IMG/VR virus record: IMGVR_UViG_3300046684_000205
Span: 1 to 64,000 of that record
Reading direction: 5' to 3' (one strand)
Length of the DNA: 64,000 bases
From: a virus
In this document: positions 41,441 to 50,499 of the stretch, piece by piece
How positions within the stretch are numbered: position 1 is the first letter of the stretch
Layout: each line of letters starts with the position of its first letter
Notes under the pieces: model-generated
Databases searched by the model: none
The model's input: the letters and a program-made list of their open reading frames with translations, nothing else
Told to the model about the DNA's origin: nothing
Position numbers and translations under genes: made by a program

Positions 41441-41652
41441 GGCAGTCCCTCATCGAGACGATGTGCAGCACCGCTGTGGCGTTCCTCCTTAGTGTGGCGC
41501 TGCAGCACTGCATCGTCAACCCGCTCTGGCATCTGCACAGCTCGCCGCTGGACAGCCTGGGCATCACCGTCTTCTTCACCGTCGTTTCGCTGGTTCGAAG
41601 CTTTTACTTCCGCCGGTTCTTCAACTGGCTCCACAACAGGGATAAATCATGA
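41428..41652 (+). CDS. Small membrane protein, DUF7220-like
   Basis: 74 residues with two hydrophobic segments (AVAFLLSVALQHCIV and LGITVFFTVVSLV) and a basic end (RSFYFRRFFNWL). The pattern matches a phage membrane family I recall as DUF7220. Overlaps the upstream gene by 13 bases. Confidence 0.6.
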   Translation: MQSVRQSLIETMCSTAVAFLLSVALQHCIVNPLWHLHSSPLDSLGITVFFTVVSLVRSFYFRRFFNWLHNRDKS

Positions 41653-42188
41653 TTTTAGTAGGGATCACCGGCAAGGCTGGCGCCGGCAAGGACACGATTG
41701 CCGATTACCTCGTGCGCGAGCATGGTTTCACGAAGCTGTCGTTCGCTGGCCCGCTCAAGGCGATGCTGGCGGCCGCCGGTATGCCGGAACCGGCTGACCG
41801 CGCTGTCAAGGAGCTGCCGGTCGAGGGCTTCGACTTCACCTGGCGCGAAGCGGCGCAGAAGCTGGGCACCGAGTGGGGTCGCGGTCTGGATCCGGACATC
41901 TGGGCCAAGGTTGTGGAGCAGCAGATCGAGACACTGGCTGGCGAGTGGCGCCCAAGTCTTTCGCGCTTCGTTCTGTCGGACGTGCGCTTCGAGAACGAAG
42001 CGGCGATGATCCGCCGGCTGGGTGGCAAGGTGTTGCACGTGACCGGCCGCGCCGTCGAGCTGGGCGCTAACGCCGGGCATGCGTCGGAAGCTGGTGTTGC
42101 CTTCGCTGGTGGTGACATCGAGATCAACAACAGCGGCGACCTCGCTGAGACTCTGACCGACGTGCGTTATGCGCTGTGGGGTGCTTGA
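41649..42188 (+). CDS. Deoxynucleoside monophosphate kinase
   Basis: 179 residues. The P-loop ITGKAGAGKDTIADYL (residues 5-20), LSFAGPLK and VLSDVRFENEA are typical of T4 gp1-like dNMP kinases that phosphorylate dTMP, dGMP or modified dNMPs. Next to thymidylate synthase and MazG, it completes dNTP supply. Confidence 0.85.
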   Translation: MILVGITGKAGAGKDTIADYLVREHGFTKLSFAGPLKAMLAAAGMPEPADRAVKELPVEGFDFTWREAAQKLGTEWGRGLDPDIWAKVVEQQIETLAGEWRPSLSRFVLSDVRFENEAAMIRRLGGKVLHVTGRAVELGANAGHASEAGVAFAGGDIEINNSGDLAETLTDVRYALWGA

Positions 42189-42424
42189 TGAGCGAGCGCA
42201 GCGACGAACTCGAGGTGGCCGAGGAGTACCGGGAACAAGCTGTCGTCGACAGGCTGGCGCGAGTACGGCTAGAGCTGGCCCAGAGCCACCCGGACTTCGA
42301 CGGTGAGCACTGCATCGGCTGCGGCGACGGGCTGCCGCCGGTGCGCATCGCCTACAAATTCGTGCGCTGCACGAATTGCCAATGCGAGGTCGAGCGGCTG
42401 GCGAAGATGCGGAGGCAGGCATGA
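42188..42424 (+). CDS. DksA/TraR-family zinc finger protein
   Basis: 78 residues from ATG 42188. Acidic N-terminal helix followed by CIGCGDGLPP and VRCTNCQCEVE, the four-Cys zinc finger of TraR/DksA proteins that enter the RNA polymerase secondary channel. Short length fits TraR-type phage or plasmid regulators. A role in redirecting host transcription is inferred from the family. Confidence 0.78.
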   Translation: MSERSDELEVAEEYREQAVVDRLARVRLELAQSHPDFDGEHCIGCGDGLPPVRIAYKFVRCTNCQCEVERLAKMRRQA

Positions 42425-42576
42425 GCGCGTTTGGCTGGTGTGTCGGCGCTGCCGTGGTTCAGGGTGTGCTGGCGCTCGTTCAGCTTCATCGCAGGAAGCT
42501 GGAGGCCAGCCGTCACAGCGAGACGTTGGCCGTTATTTGGGTGGTCGGTGCCATGATTACCTGGAGGCTGCCATGA
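42421..42576 (+). CDS. Small membrane protein
   Basis: 51 residues with hydrophobic ends (FGWCVGAAVVQGVLALV and TLAVIWVVGAMITW) separated by a basic loop. Four-base overlaps on both sides. Function unknown. Confidence 0.5.
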   Translation: MSAFGWCVGAAVVQGVLALVQLHRRKLEASRHSETLAVIWVVGAMITWRLP

Positions 42577-42734
42577 AGTGGGCGCTCTTTGCAGCGGTGA
42601 TGGCTGTGGCCGCCTTTCACTTCTGGATCGCTCGCAAGGCTGCCCGCGAAGGCGCTTGGGAGTGGTGCCGACAATTCACGCTGTTGGGCCACATCCTGCT
42701 GGTGATGGCCACCGTAATCGGAGGGTATAAATGA
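42573..42734 (+). CDS. Small membrane protein
   Basis: 53 residues with two membrane segments (LFAAVMAVAAFHFWI and LLGHILLVMATVI). GGAGG lies five bases upstream. Next to the polymerase start. Function unknown. Confidence 0.5.
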   Translation: MKWALFAAVMAVAAFHFWIARKAAREGAWEWCRQFTLLGHILLVMATVIGGYK

Positions 42735-45700
42735 AAAAACATCGCCGCCTTGCCTTCGACATGTCGTCCTTCATGTGGACGATGATGAGCTGGGGCAAGG
42801 ACAAAGAAAACGGCTTTGAAGTCGAGCACGAAGGCAAGGTCGTCTACATCAACAGCGCCCTGTATGGCTACGACAACACGCTGGGCCGCATGCTCGACGT
42901 GATGAAGCAGTACAAGGCAAACCCGATCGACGTGATCCTGGTGTTCGAAGGCCAGAACAGTAAGGGCAAGCGCCTGCTGATCGACAACCAGTACAAGGGT
43001 GGCGGCGAAAGCAGCCGGCCGCCGCAGGCGTACGCGCAGTTCGAGAAGCTGCGCGAAATGCTCAAGACGACCTTTCGCGAACTCGGCGCCCAGCTGATGT
43101 GGCAGGACTTCGCCGAGGGCGACGACACGCTGGCCTGGCTGGCCCACAACACCGAGGACGACCTGATCGTCGCCACGTTTGACAACGACCTGACGGCGCT
43201 CAATTTGCATCCGAACGCCTACGGCGCGCGCGTCTCGACGTGGATCAACGAGATGTTCGAATACAACAAGTACGGCGTGTTCGACTATCACCTGGTCACT
43301 ACCTACAAGGCGCTGGTCGGCGACAAGTCGGACAACATCAAGGGTTGCCCAGGCTTCGGCGAAAAGGCGTTCGAAAAGCTGTGCGAGAAATACGGCTACG
43401 ACGGCTTGCAGCAGCTGCACGATATGCTGCTCAGGAGCGATCTGTCGCCGCTGGCTGACTTCATTTCAGGTCCGGAAGACAAGCTCCTGCAGCTGATCCT
43501 CGACAACGCGCCGCAGGTGATCCGCTGCTTCGATCTGGCGCGCCTGCGCCCTGAGTGGGTCAACACCATGCGCCAACCGTTGCAGTGGGAGGCCGGCATG
43601 GTGCGCCAGCTGGCGCCCACCGACCACGACCCGCGCCTCAAGTCCTGGTACGGTCGCACGCGGCTGATCACCGGAGCCGTGTTCGAGCAGGCCATCGCCT
43701 GGGCCATGCCATACATCCTGGCGTCACACGAGATTTCGCTCGACATCGAGACCGCGACGCCGGACGAGTCGGACGGGTGGCTGGCCGCGCTGGGCGATCC
43801 GGACGGTGTCGACGTCTTCGGATCCTTCCTGGTTGGCCTGTCGATCACCTTCGGCCCGAACAACCAGTACAGCCTGTACTTCTCGGTGCGCCACGCCGAC
43901 ACCGACAACGTCGACAGCGAGCTGCTGCGCCAGTTCATCGCCTCGATCTCGCAGGAGATCCCGCTGATCATCCAGAACACCTCGTTCGAGCTGACCGTGC
44001 TCTTCAACGAGTGGGGCGCGCGCCAGATGGACAACGGCTACCACGGCTTCCTGCCCAACGTGCTGGACACGAAGTTCGAGGCCAACTATGTCAACGAGAA
44101 CATCCCGGTCGGCCTGAAGGAGCGGTCGCACGGCACCTTGGGCTACCGCCAGCAAACCTACAAGGAGACGTGCGAGATCACGGCGCCGGTGGACCAGCTG
44201 TTCCCGGGCGGGCGCCTGGTGCGCGAGGACTACGTCTACGAGACGATCGGCACCGGCAAGTTCGAGCCGCTGACCGACGAGGAGATCGCCGCCGGCGTCC
44301 AGCCGATGGAGATCACGAAGACGCAGCTGGTGGAAGGTGAAGACGGCCTGCCGGTCGTGGCCACCCAGACGCGCCGCTACAAGATGAACGAGCTGCCGGC
44401 GGCGCACGTGCTTGGCTACGGCGCCGACGACACGATCTGCACGATTGCCCTGCACAACCACTACAAGCTGTTCATGCAGCTGGAGCATAGCTGGCAGACC
44501 TACCTGCAGGTGGAGATCCGCGCGGCCTATCAACACGCAAAGAACTTCATCGACGGTACCGAGATCTCGGTGGCGCGCTGCAAGGAGCTTGAGCGCGAGG
44601 ACGACGCCACCTACGACGCCGCCTGGGCGACGGTGCGTCAGTACCTGATCGAGCAGGGCTGGGCCGGCACCACGCCGCCGTCGTACACGGTCGACATCAC
44701 GCCGGCGCAGATCAAGGAGGCCTACACCATCGTGACTGGCGAAGTGCTGGACACGAGGATGAGGACGCCATCGAAGATCGTGAAGTTTATCGAGTCGACA
44801 ACCGAGCACTTGCAGTTTGCGCGGATGCTGGCCACGCTGATCGAGGCGAAGGCTGCCGGGGAGGAGGCATCGGAGATCGCTGGCCGCATGTTCTCGAAGT
44901 GGGTGTGCAGCTACTTCAAGGGTGAGCCGCAGTTCAACAAGGGTTCGCCGATCCAGATGCAGCGCCTGATGTACGAGGTGATGGGTCTGCCGATCCGCGT
45001 GCGCAACGCGCCGACCGAGGCGATGAAGAAGGCCGGCATCCGCGAGGGCTCGCCGAAGACCGACCTGCTGGCGGTGGCCTACGCCCTGCAGGAGTGCGGC
45101 CCGGAAGAGAAGCCGGTGCTGGAAGCCCTGAAGCTGATGGGCATGGTCACCACGCGCCGCTCGCTCTACTACTCGAAGTATCCGTACTTCACCCACTGGA
45201 AGGACGGCCGCGTGCGCTCCCAGCACAACCAGTGCTCGACCGTGACGCGCCGCGCCAGCGAATCGAAGCCTAACAAGCAGCAGCTGCCCAAGCATCAGAA
45301 GATCGAAGGGCAGGAGGCCAAGTTTCGTGAGGTGATCGTGCCGCACAAGCCCGGCGCCGTGATCGTCTCCATGGACTTCGACTCGCAGGAGATGGTCCTG
45401 ATCGCATTCCAGTCGCAGGACCCGAACGCGCTGTCCTGCTTCCAGGGCGAGAAGCGCAAGTCGCCGCACACCATCACCGCACTGGGTATCGTCCGCGAGG
45501 AGCAGAAGCTGGACTGGTCCTACGAGGATTACGAGGCGGCGCTGGACAAGGCGATGGGCCCTGAGCTGGCCGAGTTGGCCAAGGAAACCCGCAAGCTGGG
45601 CAAGAAGGTGAACTTCACGGCCGAATACGGCGCCATGGCCGAGAAGGTGGCCGCCACGCTGATGGTGTCGGTCGAGCGCGCCCAGATGTTCCTCGACGCG

Positions 45701-46258
45701 CGCGAGGCGATGTACCCGGTCGCCCAGCAGTGGAAGGAAGACATCAAGGCCGAGGTCAAGGAGTTCGGCGTGGTCCGTACCCTGGGCGGCGGCGTGCGCC
45801 ACCTTGCCGACCAGCTGCTCAATGGCACCAACTTCGAGAAGTCGAAAGCGGAGCGCCAGGCGGTCAACTTCAAGGTGCAGGGCCCGGCCGGCGAGCAGAC
45901 CAAGCTTGCGGAAGGCCGGATGTGGGACGACAACCTGTTCTACGACTTCGACGCCGTCTGCTACGGCCCCATCCATGATGAGGTAGTGGCATCCGTGATG
46001 ATCGAGGACCTGCCGGCCTTCCTGCCGCGCATGCACCGCTGCATGACGGCGCCGTTCGCCACGATGGATCTGGAAGTCGTGTCGACCATCTCGTTCGGCC
46101 CGAACTTCTATCGCCAGACCGAGATCGGCGCTTACCCGACGCCTGAAGCTATCCGTGACGGTCTGCTCGAGATGCACCTCGGGATGATCGCCCGCGGCGA
46201 GACCACATGGGAGCAGTCGCGGATCGAAAATGAAGCCAAACTTTTGGAGGCAGCATGA
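42731..46258 (+). CDS. polA: DNA polymerase I family A, with 5' nuclease and 3' exonuclease domains
   Basis: 1175 residues. Residues 1-300 form a FEN-like 5' nuclease (GDDTLAWL; VGDKSDNIKG plus CPGFGEKAF helix-hairpin-helix near 196-210). DIETATPDE near 337 is Exo I of the proofreading domain. The polymerase has motif A SMDFDSQEMVLIAF (about 879), motif B RKLGKKVNFTAEYG (about 955) and motif C GPIHDEVVA (about 1080). All three domains in one chain is unusual for phage. Replicative or processing polymerase. Confidence 0.9.
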   Translation: MKKHRRLAFDMSSFMWTMMSWGKDKENGFEVEHEGKVVYINSALYGYDNTLGRMLDVMKQYKANPIDVILVFEGQNSKGKRLLIDNQYKGGGESSRPPQAYAQFEKLREMLKTTFRELGAQLMWQDFAEGDDTLAWLAHNTEDDLIVATFDNDLTALNLHPNAYGARVSTWINEMFEYNKYGVFDYHLVTTYKALVGDKSDNIKGCPGFGEKAFEKLCEKYGYDGLQQLHDMLLRSDLSPLADFISGPEDKLLQLILDNAPQVIRCFDLARLRPEWVNTMRQPLQWEAGMVRQLAPTDHDPRLKSWYGRTRLITGAVFEQAIAWAMPYILASHEISLDIETATPDESDGWLAALGDPDGVDVFGSFLVGLSITFGPNNQYSLYFSVRHADTDNVDSELLRQFIASISQEIPLIIQNTSFELTVLFNEWGARQMDNGYHGFLPNVLDTKFEANYVNENIPVGLKERSHGTLGYRQQTYKETCEITAPVDQLFPGGRLVREDYVYETIGTGKFEPLTDEEIAAGVQPMEITKTQLVEGEDGLPVVATQTRRYKMNELPAAHVLGYGADDTICTIALHNHYKLFMQLEHSWQTYLQVEIRAAYQHAKNFIDGTEISVARCKELEREDDATYDAAWATVRQYLIEQGWAGTTPPSYTVDITPAQIKEAYTIVTGEVLDTRMRTPSKIVKFIESTTEHLQFARMLATLIEAKAAGEEASEIAGRMFSKWVCSYFKGEPQFNKGSPIQMQRLMYEVMGLPIRVRNAPTEAMKKAGIREGSPKTDLLAVAYALQECGPEEKPVLEALKLMGMVTTRRSLYYSKYPYFTHWKDGRVRSQHNQCSTVTRRASESKPNKQQLPKHQKIEGQEAKFREVIVPHKPGAVIVSMDFDSQEMVLIAFQSQDPNALSCFQGEKRKSPHTITALGIVREEQKLDWSYEDYEAALDKAMGPELAELAKETRKLGKKVNFTAEYGAMAEKVAATLMVSVERAQMFLDAREAMYPVAQQWKEDIKAEVKEFGVVRTLGGGVRHLADQLLNGTNFEKSKAERQAVNFKVQGPAGEQTKLAEGRMWDDNLFYDFDAVCYGPIHDEVVASVMIEDLPAFLPRMHRCMTAPFATMDLEVVSTISFGPNFYRQTEIGAYPTPEAIRDGLLEMHLGMIARGETTWEQSRIENEAKLLEAA

Positions 46259-46539
46259 AAGCGCAGCTGAAGCGAAACGAAATCTTTACCTTGACTGTGG
46301 GCGGCCTGACGCTCGCCAATCTGATGGCTGAATCGCACTGGGAAGGGCTCACCAAACTGGTGACGTCGGATGGGCAGATCCTGATCGTATCCGGCCTGAA
46401 GAAGGGCGGCATCGGCGAAACCTTCGATGCCATCTTCGGCGACATCTTCGGGCGCGGTAACGACTCGGATGTGGTGATCCACATGGCCTCACCCAAGCTG
46501 TCGCTGATGCTCAGGGAATCGATGAAGGAGACGGCATGA
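46255..46539 (+). CDS. Hypothetical protein
   Basis: 94 residues. TLTVGGLTLANLMAESHW followed by a Gly-rich loop (KKGGIGETFDAIFGDIFGRG). Coupled to the polymerase stop. Function unknown. Confidence 0.5.
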   Translation: MKAQLKRNEIFTLTVGGLTLANLMAESHWEGLTKLVTSDGQILIVSGLKKGGIGETFDAIFGDIFGRGNDSDVVIHMASPKLSLMLRESMKETA

Positions 46540-46889
46540 GGGATACCGTCGCCGCCGCGGTCGCCCGCACCCTGGGCATCTCGTCGAAGCTGATCTCGGG
46601 ATGGTCGCTGGAGGCGCGGCAGGACGGCCGTCGAGGCGCGCCAGGCATGCTGACCACGCATCTGCAGGTCAAGGTCGAAGCTGACCGCGACACGTTATAC
46701 CGGCTGCAGATAGGCCAGCACCGGGGCAGTTGGGCACTGAACAGTGTCTACGCCGATTCGGCCCGTCCGTTCGATGTTGCAGCGCGCCTCGACGTGGTCC
46801 TCCTGTACGGCAAGGAGACGCAGCACATTTTCAAGTCGCTGGCCCAGATGACGACCTACCGGCGCAACCAGAAAGGGAGAAGGCGATGA
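46536..46889 (+). CDS. Hypothetical protein
   Basis: 117 residues; beta-rich centre (MLTTHLQVKVEADRDTLYRL) and a strongly basic end (TYRRNQKGRRR) that may bind nucleic acid. Not recognised. Confidence 0.5.
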   Translation: MRDTVAAAVARTLGISSKLISGWSLEARQDGRRGAPGMLTTHLQVKVEADRDTLYRLQIGQHRGSWALNSVYADSARPFDVAARLDVVLLYGKETQHIFKSLAQMTTYRRNQKGRRR

Positions 46890-47251
46890 ACAACGCCCTC
46901 ATCCAGACCGGCCGCACCACGCGCACGATCGAGAAGGCGGTGCAGCTGGCGAGTGCTGGCCGTGCTGTCTATGTGCTGGTGTCGCAGCAGAGCCACATCA
47001 AGGGCATGGAGCACCGGATACAGGAGGTCTGGGACTACCTGTACGCCGGCCGCGGGCCGCACGGCATCAAGGTCGAAGGTCCGAAGAGCGGTACCGGCTT
47101 CGACTGGGATCGGCTGCGCGTGCCCGGCGCCCACCCGAACTGCGAGTTCCTGCTCGATCACGATCTGGTCGAGCGCCGCATCGAGGAACTGCACGACCAG
47201 ATGGCCGACCTTGCGAAAGAGATCGGCCGCCTCTACCCGCTTACTGTATAA
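46886..47251 (+). CDS. P-loop-like hypothetical protein
   Basis: 121 residues from ATG 46886. QTGRTTRTIEKAVQLASAG resembles a degenerate Walker A found in several phage proteins (GRTTRM type); the C-terminus is a charged helix. A nucleotide-binding role is possible, not shown. Confidence 0.5.
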   Translation: MNNALIQTGRTTRTIEKAVQLASAGRAVYVLVSQQSHIKGMEHRIQEVWDYLYAGRGPHGIKVEGPKSGTGFDWDRLRVPGAHPNCEFLLDHDLVERRIEELHDQMADLAKEIGRLYPLTV

Positions 47252-47299
47252 CCACCCAGCCCGGCCGCCGCGCCGGACATCAACCCGAGAAAGAAGAAG

Positions 47300-47512
47300 A
47301 TGAGCAAACCCAAAATCACCGTCACCATAAGCGGCCCGACCGGGTCCGGCAAGTCCACGCTGGCGCGGTATCTCGCGGCGGACCTGAAGATCCGCCACGG
47401 CGTCGACGTCAAGCTGATCGACGACCATCACGAGCAGCCACTGTCGACCTCGACCCACCACCTGCCGTACACTTTCGGCGCCGAAGTCACCATCGACGTG
47501 GAGCAAAAATAA
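47300..47512 (+). CDS. Minimal P-loop NTPase-like protein
   Basis: 70 residues. A complete Walker A GPTGSGKSTLARYL (residues 12-25) is followed by VKLIDDHH, but no further kinase or ATPase motifs: less than half a normal NTPase. Either a truncated kinase-like gene or a small nucleotide-binding adaptor. It starts 48 bases after the previous gene and shares one base with the ligase start. Confidence 0.6.
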   Translation: MSKPKITVTISGPTGSGKSTLARYLAADLKIRHGVDVKLIDDHHEQPLSTSTHHLPYTFGAEVTIDVEQK

Positions 47513-48501
47513 TGACGACCCAGATCCTCCCGCAGCTCGCCGTCGATATCGATCCAGACTGCGCCACCGCCCGCTTCCCGCTCTGGGGCTTCGTCAAGGT
47601 CGACGGTGCCCGCGGCTGCCGCGTGACCGGCACCTTTACCGGCCGCTCGCTCAAACCCTTGGGTAACCTGGGCCTGATCGAGAAGTTCGGCGGCCCGGCC
47701 TACGAAGGCTTCGACGGCGAGCTGACGATCAACGGCTACCTGCGCGACTGCGAGATCCCGGCCGAACTCTCCGCGCCGGACAAGCCCGGCGACGCGCCGA
47801 AGACGCTGTGTGGCCTGTCCACTGGCATCCTGGCGAAAAAGAAGATCGAAAAGGGTGAGACCGAATTCCCGACCAACCTGGTGTGGAACCTGTTCGACTA
47901 TCTGCATCCGACGGTGATCGGCCTGTCATACCAGGAGCGCTACGAGGCGCTGCAGTATGTCGCGAGCGGCCTGCCGGACGTGCACGTGCTGCCCTACGCC
48001 GTCATCAACAATCCCGAGGAGGCCCAGGCCTTCATCGACAAGTGTCTGCTCGAAGGGTACGAGGGCGCCATCTTCCGCGACCCGACTGCGCGCCACAAGC
48101 ACGGCCGCGCCACCGCCAAGGGCAACGACTTCTGGCGCTTCAAGCCTGCCTCGCGCAAGGATTGCATCATCACCGGCTTCGAGGAAGCCATGCAGAACAA
48201 CAACGAGGCCAAGACCAACGCGCTGGGCCGCACCGAACGCAGCACCGCCAAGGCTGGCCTGGTTGGCAAGGGCATGATCGGCACTTTCCTCGCCACCGAC
48301 GTCGCCACCGGCGAGCCGATCCGCTTGGGGCCGGGCAGCGCCACGCACCAGCAGCGCATCGACTGGTTCAACGACCCGACCCAGATCTGCGGCTGGCCGG
48401 CCGAATACGTCTCGCTCGACACCGGCGTGAAGGACGCGCCGCGTCAGGCACGCTTCTTCCGCCGGCGCGAGAAGAACGACCAGGCCGTGGAGGCAGCGTG
48501 A
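47512..48501 (+). CDS. ATP-dependent DNA ligase
   Basis: 329 residues. Motif I FVKVDGARG (adenylated Lys near residue 30), motif III FDGEL, motif IV EGYEGAIFRDP and motif V WRFKP are in order, with a C-terminal OB-type region. Size and motifs fit T7-like phage ligases that seal nicks during replication. Confidence 0.88.
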   Translation: MTTQILPQLAVDIDPDCATARFPLWGFVKVDGARGCRVTGTFTGRSLKPLGNLGLIEKFGGPAYEGFDGELTINGYLRDCEIPAELSAPDKPGDAPKTLCGLSTGILAKKKIEKGETEFPTNLVWNLFDYLHPTVIGLSYQERYEALQYVASGLPDVHVLPYAVINNPEEAQAFIDKCLLEGYEGAIFRDPTARHKHGRATAKGNDFWRFKPASRKDCIITGFEEAMQNNNEAKTNALGRTERSTAKAGLVGKGMIGTFLATDVATGEPIRLGPGSATHQQRIDWFNDPTQICGWPAEYVSLDTGVKDAPRQARFFRRREKNDQAVEAA

Positions 48502-48836
48502 ACGCTCCGCTCTCGCACATCCAACCTGGCGACAAGGTGCTGGTCAACTGCGACAACTGGTTCGTCGGGCCGGATGGTCGCGAGTACCGGGCCGCCTTCG
48601 GCACGGTGCGCGCGGTGCGCACCTCTGAGGAGTCGCTCGGCGTGCGCACCAATGCGCGCAGCACGAACTGGTACCTCGAGGTCGGTAACATGACGATTGC
48701 TGGCTGCCAGATCCATTACATCGTGAAGACGCAGACCTGCCACCTGGGCCCGGCGCCCGCCTGGACCACGCACGAGGGTCGGTCGGTAATCGATACGGCG
48801 CCGTCGAAAATCTACAACGCAGACACGAAAGACTGA
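48498..48836 (+). CDS. Conserved phage protein (NARSTNWYLEVG type)
   Basis: 112 residues from GTG 48498. Beta-rich WFVGPDGREYRAAFGTV, TNARSTNWYLEVGNM and IAGCQIHYIVKT recur in phage hypothetical proteins next to ligases or synthases. Role unknown. Confidence 0.6.
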   Translation: MNAPLSHIQPGDKVLVNCDNWFVGPDGREYRAAFGTVRAVRTSEESLGVRTNARSTNWYLEVGNMTIAGCQIHYIVKTQTCHLGPAPAWTTHEGRSVIDTAPSKIYNADTKD

Positions 48837-48837
48837 A

Positions 48838-49731
48838 ATGGAACAAAATTACCTGAACCTCCTGCAGAATATCCTCGACAACGGCGTCAAGCAGTCGAAC
48901 CGCACTGGCATCAATTCCTACACCCTGCCGGGTGAGACGCTCAAGTTCGATCTGCGCGATGGCTTCCCGGCCATCACCACGAAAAAGCTGTTCTTCGACG
49001 CCGTCAAGGGCGAACTGATCGGCTTCCTGCGTGGCTGTACGTCGGCGGCCGACTTCCGCGCGCTGGGCTGCAACATCTGGGATCAGAACGCCAACGAGAA
49101 TGCGGCGTGGCTGGCCAGCCCGGCGCGCCGCGGCGAGGACGACCTTGGCCGGATCTACGGCGCGCAGTGGCGCGACTTCGGCATTGCCGGTGGCGTGACG
49201 CGTGTCGACCAGATCGCTGCCGCCCTGGACCTCGTGCGCAACGAACCGACGAACCGCCGTATCCTCGTCAACGCCTGGAACCCGGCCGAGATCGACAAGG
49301 CCGCGCTGCCGCCCTGCCACGTGTTGTTCCAGCTGCTGCCGCACGTCGACTCGAAGGTGCTGCACATGACGATGTACCAGCGCAGCTGCGACATGTTCCT
49401 CGGCGTGCCCTTCAACATCGCCAGCTACGCGCTGCTGCTCGAGCTGTTCGCCACCTGGACCGGCTACACCGCCGGCACGCTGACGATGTTCCTGGCCGAT
49501 GCCCACATCTACGAGAATCACGTCGACCAGGTGCGCGAGCAGCTGACGCGTGAGGTGCTGCCGGCGCCGCGACTGTCTCTGATCCTGCGAGATGGCCTTG
49601 ACGGCCGCGCGCCGGGCGAGTTCCCGACGATGGCGTCACTGGACGATCTGCTGCGTCATCTGCATCCGGACGACATTCAGCTGGTCGATTATCAATCCCA
49701 CGCGGCGATCAAAGCGCCGATGGCTGTATGA
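48838..49731 (+). CDS. thyA: Thymidylate synthase
   Basis: 297 residues. The nucleophile lies in LPPCHVLFQL (near 161), with YQRSCDMFLGVPFNIASY and FLADAHIYENH following, and RTGI near the N-terminus. The Asn in PFNIASY is kept, which favours dUMP methylation over a dCMP hydroxymethylase. Makes dTMP from dUMP using methylene-tetrahydrofolate; pairs with the deaminase and dNMP kinase. Confidence 0.9.
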   Translation: MEQNYLNLLQNILDNGVKQSNRTGINSYTLPGETLKFDLRDGFPAITTKKLFFDAVKGELIGFLRGCTSAADFRALGCNIWDQNANENAAWLASPARRGEDDLGRIYGAQWRDFGIAGGVTRVDQIAAALDLVRNEPTNRRILVNAWNPAEIDKAALPPCHVLFQLLPHVDSKVLHMTMYQRSCDMFLGVPFNIASYALLLELFATWTGYTAGTLTMFLADAHIYENHVDQVREQLTREVLPAPRLSLILRDGLDGRAPGEFPTMASLDDLLRHLHPDDIQLVDYQSHAAIKAPMAV

Positions 49732-49952
49732 GCGGGCCGGCTACAAACGAAGTCGTTGTCCAGCTCGACACTATCGGCAGCATGCTGACCCATTCGGTCG
49801 ACGAGCTGCTTAAGGCGCGGCACGCGCTGCGTGCGCTGCAGGAGCTATTCCTGCCTCATGGCGACGTGACGGTCGACGCAGGGCAGATCTGGCACGTGCT
49901 CGAGACGATCGACGACCACCTTCACAACGCCCTCGGCAAACTGGGAGACTGA
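49728..49952 (+). CDS. Small helical hypothetical protein
   Basis: 74 residues, helical throughout, with a Leu/Ala-rich mid-section (HSVDELLKARHALRALQEL). Coupled to thyA by a four-base overlap. Function unknown. Confidence 0.5.
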   Translation: MSGPATNEVVVQLDTIGSMLTHSVDELLKARHALRALQELFLPHGDVTVDAGQIWHVLETIDDHLHNALGKLGD

Positions 49953-49953
49953 T

Positions 49954-50424
49954 ATGGCAACAAGCATAGGACAGCGCGGCAAGTGGGCTGAGGGGAGGGT
50001 GTCTGACTGGATGAGGGCGCGCAGTGAAGCTGATGTGCGCTTTGCCTACAACCGCTACCCAGATGCCCGGGCTGGCAGCCTGCAGTCGGCGCCATCGGAC
50101 TTCGAAGCGTCGCTGCGGGGTACCGGCCACTTCAAGGTCGAGGTGAAGGAAGTCAAGATCACCGCTGCCAGCACTCGGCGCGTGCCGGAGAAGAACTTTT
50201 CGGCCGATAAGATCGCGCGCATGTGGAAGTGGGAGCTGGCCGGCGACGAGTGTTGGGTGGTGGTTTGCCATCGTATCGAAGGCCGCGGCGGTGTACAGGA
50301 GTGGCGCCTCGTGCCACTCCGCCATTTTCGCGAGAAGGCGGCGTCCTGGGATGTTGCGGCTTTTCCGTTCCACACATCAGTCGACGCCGTAATGTTGCAG
50401 CTTTTCGGCACGATCAGTCGTTGA
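49954..50424 (+). CDS. PD-(D/E)XK nuclease-like protein
   Basis: 156 residues. GKWAEGRVSDWM carries the N-terminal Glu; APSDFEASL then HFKVEVKEVKI supplies the D...ExK core of restriction-like nucleases. The layout fits small phage Holliday-junction-resolvase or VRR-NUC-like enzymes. It sits before the SbcD/SbcC genes, consistent with recombination. Confidence 0.7.
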   Translation: MATSIGQRGKWAEGRVSDWMRARSEADVRFAYNRYPDARAGSLQSAPSDFEASLRGTGHFKVEVKEVKITAASTRRVPEKNFSADKIARMWKWELAGDECWVVVCHRIEGRGGVQEWRLVPLRHFREKAASWDVAAFPFHTSVDAVMLQLFGTISR

Positions 50425-50454
50425 CGGCAGGCAAACTTTCCCTGAAAATGACAG

Positions 50455-50477
50455 AGAGGCCCTCCGGGGCCTCTTTC
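50455..50477 (+). terminator. Rho-independent terminator
   Basis: 8-bp stem AGAGGCCC/GGGCCTCT with a TCCG loop, followed by TTTCC. It closes the thyA/nuclease operon just upstream of the HNH-type gene. Confidence 0.75.
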
Positions 50478-50499
50478 CACACCCCCACCACGAGAGACT

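Noticed and set aside
43724-46177. Open frame of over 800 codons on the minus strand opposite DNA polymerase
   Set aside because: It is an antisense shadow produced by GC-rich third positions; no ribosome site, Arg/His/Leu-rich low-complexity translation, no recognisable family.
50421-50449. TTGACG, 17 bases, GAAAAT as a promoter for the HNH-type gene
   Set aside because: The -10 is poor and a terminator follows immediately, so it would be unproductive; its GCAAACTT is the reverse complement of the shared promoter motif but in the wrong layout.
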